Assembly: GCF_001039355.2 (NCBI RefSeq)
Contig: NW_019775543.1
Span: forward strand, 166,114 to 230,113
Direction of reading: 5' to 3'
Length of the DNA: 64,000 nt
Source: Lingula anatina
Taxonomy: Eukaryota > Brachiopoda > Lingulata > Lingulida > Lingulidae
Below the pieces are notes generated by a model, which was not told where the DNA came from, made no database searches, and saw only the letters and a program-made list of their open reading frames with translations. The position numbers and the translations under genes are program-made. Below are positions 46,301 through 56,976 of this stretch, in pieces (the first letter of the stretch is position 1; each line of letters starts with the position of its first letter).

Positions 46301-47886
46301 CTACTTCATGTAAAATTCCACATACAAGAAGAGTCAGCAGATAGTAGAAGATTTGGTTCATAGGAAGATTCACACCAGGCATCTATTAACACATGATATC
46401 AACTAGTTAGGAAGCAAAATTCAAATAAATATAAACAATTTATAATAGAGAAAATGAATAAGCTCTATAAACAAAGCTTTTCCTTTCTTGATGGTTAGCT
46501 TTTGATTTTGTTTTTGTTTTTTTTTTTGTCTTTTTTAGATAATGATTCTTTACATCAGAGTTTTGATCTTATATACACAATAACTGCTTTCATCAAGAGA
46601 GATAAAGCTTTGATAAGTACTACACAAAAACATAAATCTGTACAAAAAAGGTTACAAATTCTGTTTTGCACCTTTCTGCAGCAACTGCATGCCCCATTTC
46701 ATGGATCAGAGCACACAGAAGTAAAGTGAGTAAGTAATACAGCATTTGACTTAATGGGATATTCACTCCTAACATCTGAAAATCAAATGTCATGCACACA
46801 AAGTTATTCAAAACCAAATAAATCTGCAACACTGAACGAGTTAATACATTTCCATTATATTTTATCACAAATGTTAAATAAAATTAAGCATATGGTTTGT
46901 CTTTATTGCACAATTGTACCATTTTCCTATATACATAAATATATTTTAATAATAATAACTGGCTTTTCATAATCAAGTATGAAACATTACATTTAGAAAC
47001 ATTTCAAATGCTTCATCTTATAAAATACAACTGAAAGCATTATCTTTGTTTTCTTTACTTCAACCTACCACAGGAGTTAACACTTGTTGCTCTATGTGCT
47101 GTCTTGTTAGGGTATTGTATACCATGAGTGTCAACAGGCATACAGACAGCAACATGGCGACCATTCCAAAGACGACTCCTGCAGTAAACCAAGTCCGAAG
47201 ATATCTTGGTTTCCACTGCCCCATCCTTAGAAACACCCGGTTCAGACATTTTGTATACCATCTTATTTGTCCAACTGATAATGAGATTCCTGTCCTCTCT
47301 AAAAACTCAATGTATGGTCTAGCTGTTGACTTGTTTGACTAGAAAAAATAATACAAATTATCAAAACAAACCAAAAAAGACCACAGTTCACAGTTTAAGC
47401 TAATTAACCAATGTATGATGTGGTATAAATAATTTCTAAAGTCTATTTTATCTATTAAAGAAAATACAATGATGTAATTTTTTAATGAAAATAAAGTATA
47501 CCTGTTATAGGCCTATAATAAACTGCCTGATATAACTGAGTGATACATGCATTTGGGTATCTTTCACAAGGAACTGGCATAAAATCATTAATAAAAGAAT
47601 AGGCATGGCTGCATGCAATACAAAGTATGTATTTTTTCATAATTCATAACCAGGGAATGTTGCACAATCTGGGAAAAAATGAAGTTTTTACTTTTACATT
47701 TTAGACAGTCCCTTTTACTGGTAGGTACTCTAGTTTGTAATCAAGACATGCACTGCACCTCTGCCTCACACCAAAATATACATTAACAATAATTTAACTA
47801 TCATTTGTAGTTACCTTTAAGAATGCATCAAGAAGATAAACAGATGACCAGGTCCCCAGGATCACTGCAATCCCAGCAGGTTGCAT
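43366..47886 (-). CDS. MBTPS2: Membrane-bound transcription factor site-2 protease (S2P), whole gene
   Basis: Exons in transcript order: 47886-47815, 47338-47069, one of 46775-46672 or 46382-46279, 45857-45611, 45332-45149, 44837-44743, 44467-44269, 43882-43807, 43588-43366. With one copy of exon 3 this gives 1470 nt, 489 aa (human 519; the difference is mostly a serine tract absent here). S2P is a multipass zinc metalloprotease of the Golgi that cleaves SREBP and ATF6 inside the membrane. Evidence: HExxH helix (exon 3), VNGFGIF and YPGAFVDL (exon 4), GPRGL PDZ-like region (exon 5), a Cys-rich lumenal loop (ECCN, CLPAR, exons 6-7) and the second metal-binding motif ALDGQW (exon 9). The donor of exon 5 is weak (AAA|GTTGGT) but is the phase-correct one. 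It is transcribed away from EIF2S3. Confidence 0.93.
46279..46382 (-). CDS. MBTPS2: MBTPS2 exon 3b: second alternative catalytic-helix exon (HEVGH)
   Basis: 104 nt, same phases as exon 3a. Acceptor GTTAATAG|ATG (weak pyrimidine tract), donor GTCAG|GTAGAG. Encodes [10 protein letters not shown]... with HEVGH, ending ..AAVR. This version is nearer to the human helix (VPGINLPVNQ ... HEIGH ... AAIR), so it may be the ancestral form. It lies 289 bp downstream (in the transcript sense) of exon 3a. Confidence 0.88.
46672..46775 (-). CDS. MBTPS2: MBTPS2 exon 3a: first alternative catalytic-helix exon (HEMGH)
   Basis: 104 nt. Acceptor TGATTTTCAG|ATG, donor GAAAG|GTGCAA. Encodes [10 protein letters not shown]..., the transmembrane helix and the zinc-binding HEMGH, ending ..AAER once joined to exon 4. 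Joining to exon 2 (phase 0) and exon 4 (phase 2) keeps frame. It differs from exon 3b at 12 of 35 residues; catalytic His, Glu, His are intact. Confidence 0.88.
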
Positions 47887-48281
47887 TATTTCTTTGAAAT
47901 AAAAGTGGTTGCCCCGTTCTCGGGTGAGTCATTGCTTACTTCCAACTTCAAGATATCATGTTTTTATTTCTGCAACAAAGGATTGACGTTCAAATACGAT
48001 CAAATACACATATCACGATTGATCTCTTTCGGTTTTTGCGGCTTCTGAATTTCAAGATAACATTGTGGTTATATTCATACTTGCCTGACTGCGAAAAGGG
48101 TGGTTAAAAATCTGACAAAAAATCTGTGTAGTCTTAATGTTTTTCTTTCACGAACCACATGTTGAAAGCGAGCAAATTTAGTAGGTCATTACTAGCAACG
48201 GACAAGCGTGAAGTTGAGCTTTTTATTGGACAAGTTAACAGGAAACTCAAAGGACTGTGGGTAACCTTGCATCAGAACACC
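47887..48281. promoter_or_regulatory. Shared bidirectional promoter region, MBTPS2 / EIF2S3
   Basis: The two start codons face away from each other 395 bases apart, so both promoters must lie in or near this interval. No TATA box is evident for either gene, as is usual for paired housekeeping promoters. The EIF2S3 frame is open upstream of its ATG to an ATG at 48159 in poor context; the downstream ATG has a perfect ACCATGG context and the family start MAG, so it was chosen. Confidence 0.65.
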
Positions 48282-51200
48282 ATGGCTGGGAACCAAGATA
48301 TCAAAAATCTTCAACCTCATTTATCCAAACAGGACCTCAAAACATTAGTAAGTATTGGGTGTATTTGTTTCTATAGACATTTTTCTTTATAATAGTGTAA
48401 AACTTACCAAAATCACTGGTCTACTGGAGGTCCTGTCGATGGCCTTATTTTGCCGGCTGTGAGTTACACGTGTGTTTTACTCATTGGTTTGATTGGTTTC
48501 GACCTCGGGAAAACACCTTGCGATTTAACCATAGATTTTATGTAAATAAGCATGAACTAGCCCTTGAACCCCTGGGGAAATTTGCATATTTACGTCCTTC
48601 GGAATTCATTGGGATCCAAACCCTAACCTAGCTTTATAGCGACTGCAGTAATCCATCAATATGGACTGTTGATTATGTTTGTTTCTAGTTTTGGTTTGAT
48701 AGAGGGCTTGCTCCTGCCCTGGTAGGCTGGTAGGTTGAATAATCAGCATCTAACGAACACTACCAGGTACAAATGGTCTTCACTTTCCACTCCCTCTCCA
48801 ATTTTGGCCTTCTCAGCCGATTATTTAGCCCAATAATTCCAGCAGTTGAGCTTATCCCACGCTCATTTCAAACAGCTCTTCTTGCTCTGTGTTAGTATCT
48901 GGTCATAGTATTTATTTCTTAGCCAAGCAAATTTCCCTTTGAGGCAACAGTGACAGGTTGAAATAAGCTTAGTCATTGGTTTGTTTCATTTTTGTTCAAT
49001 TTTAGGATATTACAAAGTTAGACCCATTGACACCAGATGTCATCAGCAGGCAAGCAACAATCAATATAGGTGAGTGAAATCTGAGGTGGACAAAAATTCA
49101 AGAAGTTTTTCTTTAGCCTCTAGAAAATTCACAAAAAAGAAATGTTACTATTTACAGTGTATGTTTAAATTTTACAAGCTGAAAAATCCATTTGTACGGC
49201 TGAAAGAATGAGATTGCAGGTTGCCAGCACAATACTTTGTTAACAGATGGTCTGTACTTTAGTGGATTGGTAATTTTTATCTAAATTTCTTAATATATAT
49301 AGTTGAACTGATTTGCAATCTTAGTATCATGTCCTTATTTTATATGTAAATGTATTGATATACTGAAGAACATAAACGTTGATCTGAAGTCACTGAATCC
49401 AATATTTCCTTATTATTTCAGGCACAATTGGCCATGTGGCCCATGGGAAGTCCACAGTTGTAAAAGCTATTTCAGGAGTACAGGTATGGAAAACCAGAAG
49501 AAAACCTTTTTTAAAAAATGGATACTACTGTAAATATTAATGATTGTCTGAAAGAGTGGTTTTATTAAAATCAAGCATCAGTTGCAAGGGTTTTATTTTT
49601 GCATTAAAGCAAACTACTGGCTTTCACTTTTTATTTCTTTTGTTCATTTCAGACTGTCAGATTTAAAAATGAAAAAGCTAGAAATATTACTATCAAATTA
49701 GGCTATGCAAATACAAAGGTAGGTTGATCTTTATATTCTCTGTGTTTTCCAATGTAAAATCCATTTCATGTCATTAAGGAACTTACCAGATTAATCTTTA
49801 GAAAGTAAAATATATTGGGCTGCTGCGTTTCTTCGCTTAAGCCAAAGGACTTAAATATGACATGCTGTTGAGAAGAATTTTTTCAAAAAGTTGGAAACCC
49901 TACCAAAAGTTGTTGATATGTGGCCAACAGTTTAGAGTCAATTTCAAAATATACTGGAGTGCACGTGTTAAACTTGCTGGTATATTTTCATGGTAAGACT
50001 TTTGTGGTCTGGCTGACAGAAAAGACATACACCAAATGGAAATGAATATGACCCTTGGTTTCATCTTGCTGATGTTTTCAGATCTACAAATGTGACTCAA
50101 ACAGCTGTCCCAGACCAGCGTGCTACAGGTCCTGCAGCAGTAATAAAGAAGATGTCTTCCCCTGTGACAGGCCTGGCTGTGGGGGAAAGTTTAGACTAAT
50201 AAGGTACCCATTATTTGGATTTTTTTCATCCAGCTAGTTTCTTGTTATAAAAGGTTGATTATGGAATGATTTTCCTAGGACAAATCTCATTTAACACTTA
50301 GTGAATGTAAGTTTATCACATGTAACAAGCCACTTGCTAACATGTATACATCATTATCCCTTTCATGTTACTCTAAAAATCATATAATTGTGAAAATGGC
50401 CACTTATGAAGTAAGAGCACAATTTTGGTGTATGTTCCCTTTAAGTTTACATCATTTTTCAGACATGTATCTTTTGTTGACTGTCCTGGTCATGATATTC
50501 TTATGGCAACCATGTTGAATGGAGCAGCAGTCATGGATGCAGCATTATTGTTGATAGGTATGTTTTCATTTAGTAAAGTGGCCTATGCTGTTTATCAGTG
50601 CAGATTTATCAGTAAATATTGAGAGGAGTCTCCTTTATATGAGTTCTCTTGTGATAATTACTGATATAAGGGAATGTCTGGAGTATTAACCTTGTTGTTG
50701 GATAATAATCTGAACAAATGTAATCTATTTCATATTCCCATTTGTAAAAATGACAAATAACATTGCTTGTTCTGTTTTAATTTTCCCCAAAGTAATCATG
50801 GCCTTATGTATCTGAACTGTATTTAAAAGTGTTCCATTTTTTTAAGCTGGAAATGAGTCATGCCCTCAGCCCCAGACATCAGAGCACTTGGCTGCTATAG
50901 AAATCATGAAGCTGAAACACATTCTGATTCTGCAAAACAAAATAGACTTGGTGAAGGAAAGCCAGGCTAGAGAGCAGTATGATCAGATACTCAAGTTTGT
51001 ACAAGGTAAGCAGGTCAGGGAATATGGATATTCTCTGGTGTCATAAAGTTGGCGCAATTATGAAATGAAGAGGGTCTGGGCAGTAAAGAGGTTTTGAGAT
51101 ATCTGGTTATCTAATATTGCTAGTTGCACTATGACAGACTTTACGAAAGGCCAAAAAATCTGTCAGACATTCGGTCTGACAAGCTTGAAAATTCTGTCAG

Positions 51201-53820
51201 ACCGAAACAAAATCTATCAGACCGAAGTAAAATAATAGAAATATGAACCATTATTCATGTTTTCATGTGTGTTTTCTAACGTTTTAAATCATTGACATTA
51301 AATCAAATATTAAATTTTTGATATACATTTATTTGTAAAAAAGTAAAAGAAAAAAGAAAAAAAATTGACAAAAAATTACTTGCATAACAACTTGTTTTTT
51401 ATTTAATGAAAAAGACATTGTGGAAAGACACAAGGACTAAAAACAATACAAGTGTGAAGAATGTGTAGCTAGTAATATCAAATGTACATGTATGTCCATA
51501 AAAACGTCATAACCATTTCACACGTTGTTTTTGGCAATAACATATGCAACACAGTAAGGCGGTCTCTTTCATCCAATTGAAGCTTTGACAGGGACTGTCC
51601 AACCCGAGTCTAAGTTCCTTCTTCATTTTATTTCTTTTTTTTTTTTATATATATATATATAAAGAAACTCAAACTGTGAGTTTCCTCAAGTTCATGTGCC
51701 TTTTCTCCAACTGGTGATGAACGGAACATGCAAATACGAACATATGATCCATAATTTAAGAACCCGTAATAAAGCTGTAACATTTATGTTGCTAATGATC
51801 AAAATGATAACTTTAGTACTCCTGACACTCGGCACACATAATTTTCCTCTCCTACAGTTCACAAGTCCGCCAGGGCCTACCTTCTTCCCAATTTTAGTAA
51901 ACTTCCATTTCTCTTCCTCACTTCGTTTTCATTTTTTCCACACTTTGCACCAACGAAGTGTAAATAAAGTTCAACAACGTCATTTTCTAAACAAAAGGCT
52001 TATCCATGTCCATGAGCACATGTGTTGCGGCCATATTGTCATGTAGGGGTATTACAAAAACGAGACTACATTACATCATCCAGGAATCCCCCAACCTCAG
52101 CCAGTCACAAAATAGTATTTGTGAGTGAAACTGAGGTTAATAAATTATGTATAATTAGCTGGGAACTCCCCGAGATTTTCACCCCGTCTCTCTTTTCGAG
52201 TAAAGTAAAATATATCGTCCAGAAAAGAAACAACAACGTATTCCTTATATTTACACATTTCCAGTCAGTTTGAAAACTCGCCAGACATAAGGTCCGACGA
52301 TACAGGATTTTTTATCGGACCGAAACGAAATTTGCCAGGCATGTCCGACGGTCCGACGCCTTTCGTAAAGTCTGCTATGATGTACATGATGAACATCAGT
52401 AGTTTAAACATACGCTGTAATGGATTTGCTAAGTAGTGGGAATATATTACTCTTTTCTTTTTAAACATTATTATTTATTTATTTATTTATTTTTTATAAT
52501 TTATTAGTTTTCAGATAGTTTGTGTTTATTGTAAATAGGTTTTGGCATTTGGGTGCTGTTCATTGTTTAAACGTTTTTCTTCATTCTAATACTCTCTGTT
52601 CAGGCACTGTTGCAGAAGGTGCTCCTGTTGTTCCCATTTCTGCTCAGCTCAAGTACAATATTGAAGTGGTATGTGAATATATTACCAAGAAGATCCCAAT
52701 CCCTCCAAGGGATTTCACATCAGAACCAAGGCTCATAGGTATGTAACCATTTGGTTTCAAAAGCTTTCTAAATCATTTTTAAAATGGTGTAAATTTTAAG
52801 ACTAAGTCTTTTCTTCATTTAAATGTTGCATTGTAGTGTGCCCTTGTATGAGTGTATGTGTGCATACTAAAGTACATAACTATTTTAGCTCTCTCATTTT
52901 TGTCTACATAGATCATTTACAACTCCATAGGTTTTAATTTCATAATCTATGAAATATGAAAACAGTGATTGCAGTTTTATAAAATTTAACAACTTAGATG
53001 CTATTGATTGACTTGATTTCAGTAATCAGATCTTTTGATGTAAACAAACCTGGGGCTGAGGTGGATGAGCTGAAGGGAGGTGTGGCAGGAGGCAGTATTC
53101 TAAGGGGAGTTCTCAAGGTTTGTTTAAAAAACACAAGACATGCGAAGTAGTGCGCGTATAATATTTGAAAACAATATAGGATGTTCTTAGCTCATGCCAC
53201 TGTATAAGACTAAGGGTCTGGCAGAAAATGATTAATTTTGAGAGGAAGTGAAAAAGATGATTTTGGAACAAATTTGTTTCTTGATTTAGCAGAGTTACTT
53301 TTGAAGTTGTCGGTAAGGAGTTATCAGCTCCAGTAGCGTAAAGTGTCTCCTTGGGGTTGGAGTTTTAGGCACTTAGATCCAGTTTCCCAGCAGTAATTTT
53401 TCTTGTACATTGTGGTGTAAAATTTGAGTCTGGGGTCAATTTGGAATTTATACCCATTTGGTCTGTAACATATGAAGCAGTTAGTTCTGAATTTTGTGTT
53501 TTGTTTTCAGGTTGGCCAGGAGATTGAGGTGCGACCTGGTATTGTTTCCAAGGACAAAGATGGGAAGTTGATGTGTAAGCCAATCTTCTCGAGAATTGTT
53601 TCCCTTTTTGCTGAACAGAATGATCTACAGTACGCTGTCCCTGGAGGACTGATAGGTAATTTCTACTTATGATACCACTAGTGTGAATTTAAATCTCTAC
53701 AAGCCATCTTCCTAATGTATATTAAAATCTTCACACACTATTTTCATTGCATCAGTTTTAATCCCCACAATCCATATTCCTGTCTATTTAAAACTACAAA
53801 TTAGGTTTATTCAGCAGTTT

Positions 53821-53868
<48 letters not shown>

Positions 53869-55198
53869 ATTAATTGTTTTAATTAAATGTTAGGTCAAAA
53901 TATCATTTGATTTTATAGTATTGACATATAAAAATTTCAGCATGGTAAATATGAGATAATTCTTCATGCTTGCAAAATCTTTTGAGATATCAGTCTAAGG
54001 TTTAATACAAATAATTGAAGTCTGAAGCTGTAAGTCTACGCGTTTCCCAAGAAAATGAATGTGAAGGCCCTATGATTAAGGATCCACTTCCTCTTCCAAG
54101 GTGTTGGTACAAAGATTGACCCTACACTCTGCCGTGCTGACCGTCTGGTGGGTCAGGTGCTGGGTGCCGTAGGAGCTCTGCCAGAAATTTACACAGAGCT
54201 TGAAATTTCTTTCTTCTTGTTGAGAAGATTGCTTGGAGTCAGGACAGAAGGGGATAAAAAAGCTGCCAAGGTACAATAACTTTTTTCATGGATTTTAATG
54301 GATGAACATAATATAATGGAATATATAAGAAAAAAAACTTCTGAATATGTTTGATTTGAAATGTTTAAATTTGTCAGAGTGATGTACCTTGAGAAGATTT
54401 TTTGAAGAGATCTGAATGGAAATGCATTTTGACTTATAAGATAAAGCAAACTGAACCTAATTGATCTAATTGCCGTTTTATTTAATATTAAAATCAAAAT
54501 ATTTGAAAGTTTCTTAGTATTGTAATGTGATAAGTATTTTAATGCACATACTGCAGATATTAACATATCTGATCTCTGTTGTATCATAGTCCTTTTCAGT
54601 ATTTGATAGAATTGGAAATATGCCATTATCTTATTTGAATTCCATTGTTTGTATCACAGGTCCAGAAATTGTCCAAGAATGAAGTATTGATGGTGAACAT
54701 TGGTTCACTCTCCAGTGGAGGCAGAGTTTTGGCTGTGAAGGCAGATTTGGCCAAGATTGGTCTCTTTAATCCAGTGTGTACAGAGATAGGCGAGAAGATT
54801 GCTCTGAGTAGAAGAGTGGACAAACATTGGAGGTTTGTAGTACTCTTTATTGAGTTTTACTTCTTGTGACAGTGATATGCATATTGCACAAATTTTTCAG
54901 CATGTGTTAAAAGAAATTTTTGAATAACAAAGGTATTTGTCACAAGTCCACCTGAGTGGCATATCATATGTCCCATGTGTCGATATATTTTTTAAGAGAC
55001 ATAGTTTTGTTTGAATACCTTTCCTTACTGCACATTTTTATCTGTCTAAAATCAATCGGCAACAAAAAATTTGTTTCTGAAAAAGGAAAACCACAGGTTC
55101 TTGACTGAAGGTTTCTTCAACAAATTTTGTATTTTAGGTTGATTGGCTGGGGTCAGATTAGAAGAGGAGTGACTATCAAACCAGTGAATGAAGACTGA
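48282..55198 (+). CDS. EIF2S3: Eukaryotic translation initiation factor 2 subunit gamma, whole gene
   Basis: Thirteen exons: 48282-48347, 49006-49069, 49422-49483, 49653-49718, 50082-50203, 50463-50557, 50847-51005, 52604-52738, 53023-53117, 53511-53655, 54101-54270, 54660-54832, 55138-55198. All phases agree and sum to 1413 nt, 470 aa (human 472). It is the GTP-binding core of eIF2, which carries initiator Met-tRNA to the 40S ribosome. Motifs: G1 GHVAHGKST, the switch region, G3 DCPGHD, G4 NKID, G5 SAQL, then domains II and III ([17 protein letters not shown]; the end is [12 protein letters not shown]). A Cys-rich zinc-ribbon insert with six Cys lies in exon 5 (C-x4-C-x4-C-x3-C ... C-x4-C), fuller than in human. 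Near-identity to human through the core makes the call secure. Exon 7-8 intron hosts a transposon. Confidence 0.97.
51135..52374. mobile_element. Non-autonomous DNA transposon, 1240 bp, 17-bp perfect TIRs, 6-bp TSD
   Basis: The left end CAGACTTTACGAAAGGC (51135-51151) is the exact reverse complement of 52358-52374. Both ends are flanked by CTATGA (51129-51134 and 52375-52380), a target-site duplication. Both subterminal regions carry repeats of a TCAGACCGAA / GGACCGAAAC-like motif. Inside are a TA run, a small hairpin (GAAACTCA..TGAGTTTC near 51664) and short ORFs with no transposase similarity. CAG ends with subterminal repeats suggest a hAT-like family, but a 6-bp duplication is not the usual 8 bp, so I leave the superfamily open. 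Confidence 0.85.
53818..53867. repeat. (TTTA)n microsatellite
   Basis: About twelve TTTA units in the EIF2S3 intron before exon 11. Confidence 0.95.
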
Positions 55199-55786
55199 GG
55201 ACACTTTGTAGACAAATTACTAATTTGTAGCCATCAAGTTAAAGAAACAGTACAAGAAAGATGACTGAAGATAATGGGTATCGACAGATCAGCACCAATT
55301 TAACAGGGCACTTGCCTTGTTTTATGTTGATCCCCATACAGCAAGCTGATTTTCATTGAGGACAGAAGCTCAGGTTTCCATTCAGTGGAAATAAATACCA
55401 CCTGTGACCAGTATCCAAATTTATAACTGACTGCAAAGTAGTTTTCTCTTTGAACCCCAGATTCAGATAATTGTTTGTCACTTTTGGGAAAAATAATGTC
55501 AAGTTTTACTTTATACGATGAAATGTTTTCTGACATGTTCACAGAGATCGTCAAAAACTTGACTACTTCCTACTCCAGGACTTAGGCATTTGATTGCAAC
55601 CTCCTTACTTGGATTAATATTGTGTCCTCTGACGTGTATCAGATGCAGGTTTTATTTATTTGTGTAATGATAACATAAATTGACTTTTATTGTTATCTGG
55701 TTTATGACAGAATAATGATAACTAAGAATGCACGCTGATGGCATTGTTCCTGTCCACATTTGCAAAGTACAAGAGGCGAGTTTTGT

Positions 55787-55792
55787 AATAAA
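55787..55792 (+). promoter_or_regulatory. Poly(A) signal AATAAA for EIF2S3
   Basis: An AATAAA about 590 bases past the stop; a second AAAATAAA lies ~15 bases on. The gene ends tail-to-tail with the JmjC-AKR gene, whose stop is ~450 bases further right. Confidence 0.5.
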
Positions 55793-56237
55793 AAAGAATG
55801 AAGAAAATAAATGTAATTAGAAAAAAAGCCTATTTAATCCTAACCCAACATACCTCTTAATATTAAATATTTCAATAAAATGTTTATGCCATCTGAACTG
55901 CATCAAAAATCTGAATATATAAATTTTATGTAAACTATTCTGAATATTAAAAGTAAGTATAATCCTACATCATTAAAAGTTTTCCATTAAAAGGATATGT
56001 ACTTTGATTCTTATGAAAAATGTCATCAAAAAGTTTTTAAACAACAGACATAAGATGGATAAGGTATTAGTCATTGTCTATAATTTTAATAGCATAAGGC
56101 CTACATAAAAACCATAATTTTCTAATTTCAAAAGCAGTTCTCAAACATAACAGACGTGCTCCAAACAGGTACGTAAATACCAAATAACCTTTGTCAAACA
56201 TTTTATCTATATCTAGCTCTTTCATAAAAATGCAGAT

Positions 56238-56976
56238 TTACTGTACGTGTGGAAAGTTTTCCAAATCTTCCATTATATCGGGACTGTCTTGAATATCTAG
56301 AGAGGTAGAATGCTTGTTCAGTGAGATGTGCAGCGGGTTTGAAGATCTAGGTACCACCGTGATATCTCGATCCAAAGCATATCTTATCAAAATGGACGCC
56401 GGACTTGTGCGGTACTTTCTAGCTGCCAGCATAACCATATCGCTATTGAGAATTGGATTATTTGTTGTTGAACCATCCTTCACCCACCCGAACCCAAGTA
56501 AGCTATGAGCCATGAACCGAATACCATTAGCGTCGCAAAATTTCCTCAACTTCGTATTTCTCTTTATTAAATCAAATCTTGCTTGGAGAACTGAGACGGG
56601 AACTGTGGCCTCTGCCATTAGCTCCTTCAGCTGAGAAATTTTAAAGTTACTGACACCAATAGAACGAATGCTTCCCGTTTTGTTCATTTCTTCCATCACC
56701 TTCCACGATTCCTGCCACGTGCCTCGATTTTCGTCTGCGTCACATTCGAACCCCTTAGTATCACAAGATGGCGCTTTGATAAGAACCAAATCAATATAGT
56801 CTGTCTTCAGTCTTTTCATTGATCTCTCAATGGACATTCTCGTTGCTTCTTTGCCCAAATTCTTAGGATGGACTTTGACAATCACGAAAACATCTTCTCG
56901 TTTACAGTACTCGTTTTCTGAGAGGATGGAACCTAAAGTAGTCTCACTCTCGTCCTCTGGGTCTGTGTCAAAGAGC
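56238..56976 (-). CDS. AKR-domain terminal exon of fusion gene copy 1
   Basis: Starts after GTTTCTCTTGTCAG and encodes LFDTDPEDESETTLG, where typical AKRs have DTAxxYxNExxVG: the catalytic Asp is kept but Tyr is replaced by Asp. VKVHP keeps the Lys; DLVLIKAP has Lys where LIHWP has His. Cofactor-side motifs SNF, Q of VLQ, RSS and N of SLN are largely kept. It ends FPHVQ-stop. Confidence 0.85.

Noticed and set aside
46279-46775. S2P exon pair as an assembly duplication or allelic mis-join
   Set aside because: The copies differ at 12 of 35 residues and at many bases, and the flanking introns do not match, so this is an old duplication.
48159-48281. Upstream in-frame ATG giving EIF2S3 a 41-residue extension
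   Set aside because: Poor start context, no family counterpart; the ACCATGG at 48282 matches the family N-terminus.
51696-52273. Two overlapping ORFs inside the 1240-bp transposon as a transposase
   Set aside because: Low complexity, no catalytic motif; the element is treated as non-autonomous.
54189-54626. 145-codon minus-strand ORF over EIF2S3 exon 11 and its intron
   Set aside because: It overlaps a certain exon on the other strand and is otherwise AT-rich intron sequence.
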